NCBI GenBank assembly: GCA_905220665.1
Contig: CAJNAR010000050.1
Coordinates: 1 to 55,199 of the forward strand
Reading direction: 5' to 3'
DNA from: Albugo candida
Taxonomy: Eukaryota; Oomycota; Peronosporomycetes; Albuginales; Albuginaceae
DNA: 55,199 bases
In this document: positions 11,442-22,729 of the stretch, piece after piece
Position numbering within the stretch: position 1 is the stretch's first letter
How the letters are laid out: each line of letters begins with the position of its first letter
Translations under genes and position numbers: made by a program
The notes under the pieces: model-generated
The model's input: the letters and a program-made list of their open reading frames with translations, nothing else
Database searches by the model: none
Told to the model about the DNA's origin: nothing

Positions 11442-14400
11442 ATGCGACAAATTCAAGTAAATAGAGAAGGAAAGCGTTCTAGAGTATGCTGAACTGACTG
11501 CTAGAAAGGGATGGTTCATCAAAATACTGACATCTAAGCTTCGGGGAATATGTTGCGTATTAATTTGCACGCGTTGTAAGTTTTTTCACTGATACGTGAA
11601 AAGTCCTGGAATTGAAAGTTTCAGCTAATCATATGTAGGACTGCAACCTAATAATGTGACGTGTGACTACTATCGAGACGGTCCTGGCATCAATCTAAAT
11701 AACCGCCTTCTTAAAGCTACTGGGCTTGTTTAGTCTATCACACAAGGGATGCGACAAATTCAAGTCAATAGAGAAGGAAAGCGTTCTAGAATATGCTGAA
11801 CTGACTGCTAGAAAGGGATGGTTCATCAAAATACTGAAATCTAAACCTTAGAAAATATGTTGCGTATGACATTCTCGTGGGTTGTTGGATTTTTCGCTAA
11901 TACGTAAAAAGTCTTGGACTTGAAAGTTTCAACAAACCATATGTAGGACTGCATCCTAATAATGTGACGTTTGACTAATATCGAGACTGTCGTGGCATCA
12001 ATCCCGAATAACCGCCTTGTGTGAGGTACTGGTCTTGTTTACTCTATCACAAAAGGGATGCGACAAATTCAAGTAAATAGAGAAGGAAAGCGTTCTAGAA
12101 TTATGCTGAACTGACTGCTAGAAAGGGATGGTTCATCAAAATACTGAAATCTAAACCTTAGAAAATATGTTGCGTATGACATTCTCGTGGGTTGTTGGAT
12201 TTTTCGCTAATACGTAAAAAGTCTTGGACTTGAAAGTTTCAACAAACCATATGTAGGACTGCATCCTAATAATGTGACGTTTGACTACTATCGAGACTGT
12301 CGTGGCATCAATCCCGAATAACCGCCTTGTGTGAGGTACTGGGCTTGTTGAGTCTATCACACAAGGGATGCGACAAATTCAAGTAAATAGAGAAGGAAAG
12401 CGTTCTAGAGTATGCTGAACTGACTGCTAGAAAGGGATGGTTCATCAAAATACTGAAATCTAAACCTTAGAAAATATGTTGCGTATGACATTCTCGTGGG
12501 TTGTTGGATTTTTCGCTAATACGTAAAAAGTCTTGGACTTGAAAGTTTCAACAAACCATATGTAGGACTGCATCCTAATAATGTGACGTTTGACTAATAT
12601 CGAGACTGTCGTGGCATCAATCCCGAATAACCGCCTTGTGTGAGGTACTGGTCTTGTTTACTCTATCACAAAAGGGATGCGACAAATTCAAGTAAATAGA
12701 GAAGGAAAGCGTTCTAGAGTATGCTGAACTGACTGCTAGAAAGGGATGGTTCATCAAAATACTGACATCTAAGCTTCGGGGAATATGTTGCGTATTACAT
12801 TTGCACGCGTTGTAAGTTTTTTCACTGATACGTGAAAAGTCCTGGAATTGAAAGTTTCAGCTAATCATATGTAGGACTGCAACCTAATAATGTGACGTGT
12901 GACTACTATCGAGACGGTCCTGGCATCAATCTAAATAACCGCCTTCTTAAAGCTACTGGGCTTGTTTAGTCCATCACACAAGGGATGGGACAAATTCAAG
13001 TAAATAGAGAAGGAAAGCGTTCTAGAGTATGCTGAACTGACTGCTAGAAAGGGATGGTTCATCAAAATACTGAAATCTAAACCTTAGAAAATATGTTGCG
13101 TATGACATTCTCGTGGGTTGTTGGATTTTTCGCTAATACGTAAAAAGTCTTGGACTTGAAAGTTTCAACAAACCATATGTAGGACTGCATCCTAATAATG
13201 TGACGTGTGACTACTATCGAGACGGTCCTGGCATCAATCCCGAAAAACCGCCTTGTTTGAGGTACTGGGCTTGTTAACTCTATCACAAAAGGGATGCGAC
13301 AAATTCAAGTAAATAGAGAAGGAAAGCGTTCTAGAGTATGCTGAACTGACTGCTAGAAAGGGATGGTTCATCAAAATACTGAAATCTAAACCTTAGAAAA
13401 TATGTTGCGTATGACATTCTCGTGGGTTGTTGGATTTTTCGCTAATACGTAAAAAGTCTTGGACTTGAAAGTTTCAACAAACCATATGTAGGACTGCATC
13501 CTAATAATGTGACGTTTGACTACTATCGAGACTGTCGTGGCATCAATCCCGAATAACCGCCTTGTGTGAGGTACTGGTCTTGTTTACTCTATCACAAAAG
13601 GGATGCGACAAATTCAAGTAAATAGAGAAGGAAAGCGTTCTAGAGTATGCTGAACTGACTGCTAGAAAGGGATGGTTCATCAAAATACTGACATCTAAGC
13701 TTCGGGGAATATGTTGCGTATTACATTTGCACGCGTTGTAAGTTTTTTCACTGATACGTGAAAAGTCCTGGAATTGAAAGTTTCAGCTAATCATATGTAG
13801 GACTGCAACCTAATAATGTGACGTGTGACTACTATCGAGACGGTCCTGGCATCAATCTAAATAACCGCCTTCTTAAAGCTACTGGGCTTGTTTAGTCCAT
13901 CACACAAGGGATGGGACAAATTCAAGTAAATAGAGAAGGAAAGCGTTCTAGAGTATGCTGAACTGACTGCTAGAAAGGGATGGTTCATCAAAATACTGAA
14001 ATCTAAACCTTAGAAAATATGTTGCGTATGACATTCTCGTGGGTTGTTGGATTTTTCGCTAATACGTAAAAAGTCTTGGACTTGAAAGTTTCAACAAACC
14101 ATATGTAGGACTGCATCCTAATAATGTGACGTGTGACTACTATCGAGACGGTCCTGGCATCAATCCCGAAAAACCGCCTTGTTTGAGGTACTGGGCTTGT
14201 TAACTCTATCACAAAAGGGATGCGACAAATTCAAGTAAATAGAGAAGGAAAGCGTTCTAGAATTATGCTGAACTGACTGCTAGAAAGGGATGGTTCATCA
14301 AAATACTGAAATCTAAACCTTAGAAAATATGTTGCGTATGACATTCTCGTGGGTTGTTGGATTTTTCGCTAATACGTAAAAAGTCTTGGACTTGAAAGTT

Positions 14401-14743
14401 TCAACAAACCATATGTAGGACTGCATCCTAATAATGTGACGTTTGACTACTATCGAGACTGTCGTGGCATCAATCCCGAATAACCGCCTTGTGTGAGGTA
14501 CTGGGCTTGTTGAGTCTATCACACAAGGGATGCGACAAATTCAAGTAAATAGAGAAGGAAAGCGTTCTAGAGTATGCTGAACTGACTGCTAGAAAGGGAT
14601 GGTTCATCAAAATACTGAAATCTAAACCTTAGAAAATATGTTGCGTATGACATTCTCGTGGGTTGTTGGATTTTTCGCTAATACGTAAAAAGTCTTGGAC
14701 TTGAAAGTTTCAACAAACCATATGTAGGACTGCATCCTAATAA
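11349..14743 (+). repeat. 11-monomer HOR variant
   Basis: The order is B-L, A-P, A-P', A-P, B-L, A-Q, A-P, B-L, A-Q, A-P', A-S, 3395 bp. The last seven monomers match the end of the 10-mer. The first four differ and include two P tails with gactaatatcg, suggesting a local rearrangement of part of one trimer. Confidence 0.76.
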
Positions 14744-14836
14744 TGTCGTGCGACAACTATTGAGACTGTCGTGGCATCAATCCTGTACAACCACCCTGTT
14801 AGAGGGACTGGGCTTGTTTGCTCGATCACTCAAGAG
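14744..14836 (+). repeat. S tail 4
   Basis: S-specific dyad and tail, left type (gagatgcgac), 3395 bp after S tail 3. It is the last S tail before the divergent island; the next is 7.9 kb away, the largest S-free gap between two complete S tails. Confidence 0.85.
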
Positions 14837-16940
14837 ATGCGACAAATTCAAGTAAATAGAGAAGGAAAGCGTTCTAGAGTATGCTGAACTGACTGCTAGA
14901 AAGGGATGGTTCATCAAAATACTGACATCTAAGCTTCGGGGAATATGTTGCGTATTACATTTGCACGCGTTGTAAGTTTTTTCACTGATACGTGAAAAGT
15001 CCTGGAATTGAAAGTTTCAGCTAATCATATGTAGGACTGCAACCTAATAATGTGACGTGTGACTACTATCGAGACGGTCCTGGCATCAATCTAAATAACC
15101 GCCTTCTTAAAGCTACTGGGCTTGTTTAGTCTATCACACAAGGGATGCGACAAATTCAAGTCAATAGAGAAGGAAAGCGTTCTAGAATTATGCTGAACTG
15201 ACTGCTAGAAAGGGATGGTTCATCAAAATACTGAAATCTAAACCTTAGAAAATATGTTGCGTATGACATTCTCGTGGGTTGTTGGATTTTTCGCTAATAC
15301 GTAAAAAGTCTTGGACTTGAAAGTTTCAACAAACCATATGTAGGACTGCATCCTAATAATGTGACGTGTGACTACTATCGAGACGGTCCTGGCATCAATC
15401 CCGAAAAACCGCCTTGTTTGAGGTACTGGGCTTGTTAACTCTATCACAAAAGGGATGCGACAAATTCAAGTAAATAGAGAAGGAAAGCGTTCTAGAATTA
15501 TGCTGAACTGACTGCTAGAAAGGGATGGTTCATCAAAATACTGAAATCTAAACCTTAGAAAATATGTTGCGTATGACATTCTCGTGGGTTGTTGGATTTT
15601 TCGCTAATACGTAAAAAGTCTTGGACTTGAAAGTTTCAACAAACCATATGTAGGACTGCATCCTAATAATGTGACGTTTGACTAATATCGAGACTGTCGT
15701 GGCATCAATCCCGAATAACCGCCTTGTGTGAGGTACTGGTCTTGTTTACTCTATCACAAAAGGGATGCGACAAATTCAAGTAAATAGAGAAGGAAAGCGT
15801 TCTAGAGTATGCTGAACTGACTGCTAGAAAGGGATGGTTCATCAAAATACTGACATCTAAGCTTCGGGGAATATGTTGCGTATTACATTTGCACGCGTTG
15901 TAAGTTTTTTCACTGATACGTGAAAAGTCCTGGAATTGAAAGTTTCAGCTAATCATATGTAGGACTGCAACCTAATAATGTGACGTGTGACTACTATCGA
16001 GACGGTCCTGGCATCAATCTAAATAACCGCCTTCTTAAAGCTACTGGGCTTGTTTAGTCCATCACACAAGGGATGGGACAAATTCAAGTAAATAGAGAAG
16101 GAAAGCGTTCTAGAGTATGCTGAACTGACTGCTAGAAAGGGATGGTTCATCAAAATACTGAAATCTAAACCTTAGAAAATATGTTGCGTATGACATTCTC
16201 GTGGGTTGTTGGATTTTTCGCTAATACGTAAAAAGTCTTGGACTTGAAAGTTTCAACAAACCATATGTAGGACTGCATCCTAATAATGTGACGTGTGACT
16301 ACTATCGAGACGGTCCTGGCATCAATCCCGAAAAACCGCCTTGTTTGAGGTACTGGGCTTGTTAACTCTATCACAAAAGGGATGCGACAAATTCAAGTAA
16401 ATAGAGAAGGAAAGCGTTCTAGAGTATGCTGAACTGACTGCTAGAAAGGGATGGTTCATCAAAATACTGAAATCTAAACCTTAGAAAATATGTTGCGTAT
16501 GACATTCTCGTGGGTTGTTGGATTTTTCGCTAATACGTAAAAAGTCTTGGACTTGAAAGTTTCAACAAACCATATGTAGGACTGCATCCTAATAATGTGA
16601 CGTTTGACTACTATCGAGACTGTCGTGGCATCAATCCCGAATAACCGCCTTGTGTGAGGTACTGGGCTTGTTGAGTCTATCACACAAGGGATGCGACAAA
16701 TTCAAGTAAATAGAGAAGGAAAGCGTTCTAGAGTATGCTGAACTGACTGCTAGAAAGGGATGGTTCATCAAAATACTGACATCTAAGCTTCGGGGAATAT
16801 GTTGCGTATTACATTTGCACGCGTTGTAAGTTTTTTCACTGATACGTGAAAAGTCCTGGAATTGAAAGTTTCAGCTAATCATATGTAGGACTGCAACCTA
16901 ATAATGTGACGTGTGACTACTATCGAGACGGTCCTGGCAT
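14744..16940 (+). repeat. Interrupted copy of the left HOR
   Basis: After the S tail the order is B-L, A-Q, A-P (with gactaatatcg), B-L, A-Q, A-P', then a B monomer whose tail turns into the divergent caatccaaat type at 16941. The unit therefore never reaches its closing S monomer. One trimer of the 10-mer is also missing. Confidence 0.72.
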
Positions 16941-18011
16941 CAATCCAAATAACCGCCTTCTTTAAGCTACTGGGCTTGTTTACTCTATCACACAAGGGAT
17001 GCGACAAATTCAAGTCAATAGAGAAGGAAAGCGTTCTAGAATTATGCTGAACTGACTGCTAGAAAGGGATGGTTCATCAAAATACTGAAATCTAAACCTT
17101 AGACAATATGTTGCGTATGACATTCTCGTGGGTTGTTGGATTTTTCGCTAATACGTAAAAAGTCTTGGACTTGAAAGTTTCAACAAACCATATGTAGGAC
17201 TGCATCCTAATAATGTGACGTTTGACTACTATCGAGACTGTCGTGGCATCAATCTAAATAACCGCCTACTTAAAGCTACTGGGCTTGTTTAGTCCATCAC
17301 ACAAGGGATGCGACAAATTCAAGTAAATAGAGAAGGAAAGCGTTCTAGAATTATGCTGAACTGACTGCTAGAAAGGGATGGTTCATCAAAATACTGAAAT
17401 CTAAACCTTAGAAAATATGTTGCGTATGACATTCTCGTGGGTTGTTGGATTTTTCGCTAATACGTAAAAAGTCTTGGACTTGAAAGTTTCAACAAACCAT
17501 ATGTAGGACTGCATCCTAATAATGTGACGTGTGACTACTATCGAGACGGTCCTGGCATCAATCCCGAAAAACCGCCTTCCTAAAGCTACTGGGCTTGTTT
17601 AGTCTATCACACAAGGGATGGGACAAATTCAAGTAAATAGAGAAGGAAAGCGTTCTAGAGTATGCTGAACTGACTGCTAGAAAGGGATGGTTCATCAAAA
17701 TACTGAAATCTAAACCATAGAAAATATGTTGCGTATGACATTCTCGCGGGTTGTTGGATTTTTCGCTAATACGTAAAAAGTCTTGGACTTGAAAGTTTCA
17801 ACAAACCATATGTAGGACTGCAACCTAATAATGTGACGTGTGACTACTATCGAGACGGTCCTGGCATCAATCCAAATAACCGCCTTCTTTAAGCTACTGG
17901 GCTTGTTTAGTCTATCACACAAGGGATGCGACAAATTCAAGTAAATAGAGAAGGAAAGCGTTCTAGAGTATGCTGAACTGACTGCTAGAAAGGGATGGTT
18001 CATCAAAATAC

Positions 18012-18125
18012 TGACATCTAAACTTCAAGAAATATGTTGCGTATGACATTCTTGCACGGTTGTTGTTTTTTCGCTGATACGTGAAAGTCCTGATTGAAAG
18101 TTTCAGCTAATCATATGTAGGACTG
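18012..18125 (+). repeat. Most diverged head in the island
   Basis: This head reads acttcaagaaatatg, cttgcacggttgttg and then gtgaaagtcctgattg, mixing A-like and B-like positions and carrying several small deletions. It is the least typical head I found in the window. It could descend from an ancestral head close to the A/B split, or be a decayed recombinant. Confidence 0.65.
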
Positions 18126-19855
18126 CATCCTAATAATGTGACGTGTGACTACTATCGAGACTGTCGTGACATCAATCCTGAATAACCGCCTTGTTTGAGG
18201 TACTGGGCTTGTTTACTCTATCACACAAGGGATGGGACAAATTCAAGTAAATAGAGAAGGAAAGCGTTCTAGAATTATGCTGAACTGACTGCTAGAAAGG
18301 GATGGTTCATCAAAATACTGAAATCTAAACCTTAGAAAATATGTTGCGTATGACATTCTCGTGGGTTGTTGGATTTTTCGCTAATACGTAAAAGTCTTGG
18401 ACTTGAAAGTTTCAACAAACCGTATGTAGGACTGCATCCTAATAATGTGACGTTTGACTAATATCGAGACTGTCGTGACATCAATCCTGAATAACCGCCT
18501 TGTTTGAGGTACTGGGCTTGTTTACTCTATCACAAAAGGGATGCGACAAATTCAAGTAAATAGAGAAGGAAAGCGTTTTAGAGTATGCTGAACTGACTGC
18601 TAGAAAGGGATGGTTCATCAAAATACTGAAATCTAAACCTTAGAAAATATGTTGCGTATGACATTCTCGTGGGTTGTTGGATTTTTCGCTAATACGATAA
18701 AAGTCCTGGACTTGAAAGTTTCAACAAACCATATGTAGGACTGCATCCTAATAATGTGACGTTTGACTACTATCGAGACTGTCGTGACATCAATCCTGAA
18801 TAACCGCCTTGTTTGAGGTACTGGGCTTGTTTACTCTATCACACAAGGGATGCGACAAATTCAAGTAAATAGAGAAGGAAAGCGTTCTAGAATTATGCTG
18901 AACTGACTGCTAGAAAGGGATGGTTCATCAAAATACTGACAATCTAACATAGAATATGTTGCGTATGACATTCTCGTGGGTTGTTGGATTTTTCGCTAAT
19001 ACGTGAAAAGTCCTGGAATTGAAAGTTTCAACAAACCATATGTAGGACTGCATCCTAATAATGTGACGTGACTACTATCGAGACGGTCCTGGCATCAATC
19101 TCAATAACCGCCTTCCTAAAGGTACTGGGCTTGTTTACTCTATCACAAAAGGGATGCGACAAATTCAAGTAAATAGAGAAGGAAAGCGTTTTAGAGTATG
19201 CTGAACTGACTGCTAGAAAGGGATGGTTCATCAAAATACTGAATCTAAACCTTAGAAAATATGTTGCGTATGACATTCTCGTGGGTTGTTGGATTTTTCG
19301 CTAATACGTAAAAGTCTTGGACTTGAAAGTTTCAACAAACCATATGTAGGACTGCATCCTAATAATGTGACGTTGACTACTATCGAGACGGTCCTGGCAT
19401 CAATCTAAATAACCGCCTTCTTAAAGCTACTGGGCTTGTTTAGTCCATCACACAAGGGATGCGACAAATTCAAGTAAATAGAGAAGGAAAGCGTTCTAGA
19501 GTATGCTGAACTGACTGCTAGAAAGGGATGGTTCATCAAAATACTGAAATCTAAACCTTAGAAAATATGTTGCGTATGACATTCTCGTGGGTTGTTGGAT
19601 TTTTCGCTAATACGTAAAAAGTCTTGGACTTTTGAAAGTTTCAACAAACCATATGTAGGACTGCCCTAATAATGTGACGTTTGACTACTATCGAGACTGT
19701 CGTGGCATCAATCCCGAATAACCGCCTTGTGTGAGGTACTGGGCTTGTTTACTCTATCACAAAAGGGATGCGACAAATTCAAGTAAATAGAGAAGGAAAG
19801 CGTTCTAGAGTATGCTGAACTGACTGCTAGAAAGGGATGGTTCATCAAAATACTG

Positions 19856-19975
19856 ACATCTAAGCTTCGAGGAATATGTTGCGTATTACATTTGCACGCG
19901 TTGTAAGTTTTTTCACTGATACGTGAAAAGTCCTGGACTTGAAAGTTTCAACAAACCGTATGTAGGACTGCATCC
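19856..19975 (+). repeat. B-to-A hybrid head
   Basis: The left part is B (aagcttcgagg, gcacgcgttg, ttttttcactgatacgtg); from ctggacttg onward it is A (tttcaacaaaccgtatg, gcatcc). The switch lies between the hairpin and the ttgaaagtttc dyad. The same switch is found at 53344. Confidence 0.75.
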
Positions 19976-20541
19976 TAATAATGTGACGTTTGACTACTAT
20001 CGAGACGGTCCTGGCATCAATCTCAAATAACCGCCTTCTTAAGCTACTGGGCTTGTTTAGTCTATCACACAAGGGATGCGACAAATTCAAGTCAATAGAG
20101 AAGGAAAGCGTTCTAGAGTATGCTGAACTGACTGCTAGAAAGGGATGGTTCATCAAAATACTGACATCTAAGCTTCGGGGAATATGTTGCGTATTACATT
20201 TGCACGCGTTGTAAGTTTTTTCACTGATACGTGAAAAGTCCTGGAATTGAAAGTTTCAGCTAATCATATGTAGGACTGCAACCTAATAATGTGACGTTTG
20301 ACTACTATCGAGACGGTCCTGGCATCAATCAAAATAACCGCCTTCTTTAAGCTACTGGGCTTGTTTAGTCTATCACACAAGGCATGCGACAAATTAAAGT
20401 AAATAGAGAAGGAAAGCGTTCTAGAGTATGCTGAACTGACTGCTAGAAAGGGATGGTTCATCAAAATACTGAAATCTAAACCTTAGAAAATATGTTGCGT
20501 ATGACATTCTCGTGGGTTGTTGGATTTTTCGCTAATACGTA

Positions 20542-20558
20542 AAAAGTCTTGGACTTTT
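20542..20558 (+). other. Lengthened hairpin variant in head A
   Basis: A two-base insertion (gacttttg for gacttg) turns the 5-bp dyad into AAAAGTC-ttg-GACTTTT, a perfect 7-bp stem. The same variant occurs near 19.63, 50.02, 52.19, 52.81 and 53.12 kb, i.e. only in the two divergent zones. A one-base version (gactttg) is near 21.97 kb. Confidence 0.65.
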
Positions 20559-20926
20559 GAAAGTTTCAACAAACCATATGTAGGACTGCATCCTAATATT
20601 GTGACGTTTGACTACTATCGAGACTGTCGTGGCATCAATCCCGAATAACCGCCTTGTGTGAGGTACTGGTCTTGTTTACTCTATCACAAAAGGGATGCGA
20701 CAAATTCAAGTAAATAGAGAAGGAAAGCGTTCTAGAGTATGCTGAACTGACTGCTAGAAAGGGATGGTTCATCAAAATACTGACATCTAAGCTTCGGGGA
20801 ATATGTTGCGTATTACATTTGCACGCGTTGTAAGTTTTTTCACTAGTACGTGAAAAGTCCTGGAATTGAAAGTTTCAGCTAATCATATGTAGGACTGCAT
20901 CCTAATAATGTGACGTTTGACTACTA

Positions 20927-21103
20927 TCGAGACTGTCGTGACATCAATCCTGAATAACCGCCTTGTTTGAGGTACTGGGCTTGTTTACTCTATCACGCAA
21001 GGGATGGGACAAATTCAAGTAAATACAGAAGGTAAGCGTTCTAGAATTATGCTCAACTGACTGCTAGAAAGTGAATGTTCATTAAAATACTGAAATCTAA
21101 ACC
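20927..21103 (+). repeat. Left copy of a 177-bp private segment
   Basis: It runs from tcgagactgtcgtgac through the N tail and an altered core to tctaaacc. The core has private changes: tcacgcaa, aaatacagaag, aggtaagcg, gctcaactg and gtgaatgttcattaaaa. By eye it is the same, base for base, as 49780-49956. No other copy in the window carries these core changes. The flanks on both sides differ, so the shared tract is short and bounded. Confidence 0.85.
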
Positions 21104-21367
21104 TTAGAAAATATGTTGCGTATGACATTCTCGTGGGTTGTTGGATTTTTCGCTAATACGATAAAAGTCCTGGACTTGAAAGTTTCAACAAACCGTATGT
21201 AGGACTGCATCCTAATAATGTGACGTGTGACTACTATCGAGACTGTCGTGGCATCAATCCCGAATAACCGCCTTGTGTGAGGTACTGGGCTTGTTTACTC
21301 TATCACAAAAGGGATGCGACAAATTTAAGTAAATAGAGAAGGAAAGCGTTCTAGAGTATGCTGAACT

Positions 21368-21544
21368 GACTGCTAGAAAGGATGGTTCATCAAAATACTG
21401 AAATCTAAACCTTAGAAAATATGTTGCGTATGACATTCTCGTGGGTTGTTGGATTTTTCGCTAATACGATAAAAGTCCTGGACTTGAAAGTTTCAACAAA
21501 CCGTATGTAGGACTGCATCCTAATAATGTGACGTTTGACTAATT
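21368..21544 (+). repeat. Truncated monomer (177 bp)
   Basis: The anchor spacing here is 177 bp instead of about 309. The sequence runs normally to gtttgactaat and then jumps to tgactgctag, removing about 131 bp (the rest of the tail and the front of the core). The join lies between 21543 and 21544 and shows no clear microhomology. It is the only out-of-register event in the window. Left of it lies divergent sequence (gataaaagtcctgg, aaccgtatg); right of it the clean A-M, A-Q, A-P', A-S series of the central domain begins. Confidence 0.88.
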
Positions 21545-22636
21545 GACTGCTAGAAAGGGATGGTTCATCAAAATACTGAAATCTAAACCTTAGAAAATAT
21601 GTTGCGTATGACATTCTCGTGGGTTGTTGGATTTTTCGCTAATACGTAAAAAGTCTTGGACTTGAAAGTTTCAACAAACCATATGTAGGACTGCATCCTA
21701 ATAATGTGACGTTTGACTACTATCGAGACTGTCGTGGCATCAATCTAAATAACCGCCTACTTAAAGCTACTGGGCTTGTTTAGTCCATCACACAAGGGAT
21801 GCGACAAATTCAAGTAAATAGAGAAGGAAAGCGTTCTAGAATTATGCTGAACTGACTGCTAGAAAGGGATGGTTCATCAAAATACTGAAATCTAAACCTT
21901 AGAAAATATGTTGCGTATGACATTCTCGTGGGTTGTTGGATTTTTCGCTAATACGTAAAAAGTCTTGGACTTTGAAAGTTTCAACAAACCATATGTAGGA
22001 CTGCATCCTAATAATGTGACGTGTGACTACTATCGAGACGGTCCTGGCATCAATCCCGAAAAACCGCCTTGTTTGAGGTACTGGGCTTGTTAACTCTATC
22101 ACAAAAGGGATGCGACAAATTCAAGTAAATAGAGAAGGAAAGCGTTCTAGAATTATGCTGAACTGACTGCTAGAAAGGGATGGTTCATCAAAATACTGAA
22201 ATCTAAACCTTAGAAAATATGTTGCGTATGACATTCTCGTGGGTTGTTGGATTTTTCGCTAATACGTAAAAAGTCTTGGACTTGAAAGTTTCAACAAACC
22301 ATATGTAGGACTGCATCCTAATAATGTGACGTTTGACTACTACTATCGAGACTGTCGTGGCATCAATCCCGAATAACCGCCTTGTGTGAGGTACTGGGCT
22401 TGTTGAGTCTATCACACAAGGGATGCGACAAATTCAAGTAAATAGAGAAGGAAAGCGTTCTAGAGTATGCTGAACTGACTGCTAGAAAGGGATGGTTCAT
22501 CAAAATACTGAAATCTAAACTTTAGAAAATATGTTGCGTATGACATTCTCGTGGGTTGTTGGATTTTTCGCTAATACGTAAAAAGTCTTGGACTTGAAAG
22601 TTTCAACAAACCATATGTAGGACTGCATCCTAATAA

Positions 22637-22729
22637 TGTCGTGCGACAACTATTGAGACTGTCGTGGCATCAATCCTGTACAACCACCCTGTTAGAGGGA
22701 CTGGGCTTGTTTGCTCGATCACTCAAGAG
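22637..22729 (+). repeat. S tail 5
   Basis: The first S tail of the central domain and the first with gagatgcaac instead of gagatgcgac. It is followed by an A head with cgataatacg. Confidence 0.85.

Larger units (their letters stand above)
1..16940 (+). repeat. Left HOR domain, built on a trimer of about 926 bp
   Basis: About 55 monomers. The basic unit is the trimer B-L, A-Q, A-P, whose copies are spaced 926-927 bp (for example A-Q heads at about 5.1, 6.0 and 6.9 kb). Trimers are grouped into longer units that each end in one S monomer (tails at about 1.5, 4.56, 7.65, 11.35 and 14.74 kb). Unit lengths between S dyads are 3088, 3704 and 3395 bp, i.e. 10, 12 and 11 monomers. S tails here read gagatgcgac, and each is followed by a B monomer. 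The domain stops where a tail reading caatccaaat appears at 16941. Confidence 0.85.
16941..21543 (+). repeat. Divergent island between left and central HOR domains
   Basis: About 15 monomers that do not follow any HOR order. Rare variants are concentrated here: tails with caatccaaat and ctttaagc, N tails (gtcgtgacatcaatcctgaa), acgataaaagtcctgg, aaccgtatgtagg, gacttttg, taatattgtg and ttttagag. Hybrid heads occur near 18.95 and 19.86 kb. Many of these same marks return after 49 kb and are rare in between. It reads as older, less homogenised satellite trapped between two expanded HOR blocks. It ends precisely at the truncated monomer. Confidence 0.8.

Noticed and set aside
17710..20156. 98-residue minus-strand frames at 17710-18006 and 19860-20156 as a longer repeat protein
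   Set aside because: The monomer length is near a multiple of three, so a frame can cross into the next copy when one stop is altered. Both lie in the divergent island and end inside the next monomer; nothing else supports coding.
19990..20214. A plus-strand 74-residue frame
   Set aside because: A single chance opening in one divergent copy, with the start inside the tail and the stop in the next head. No equivalent is preserved in other monomers.
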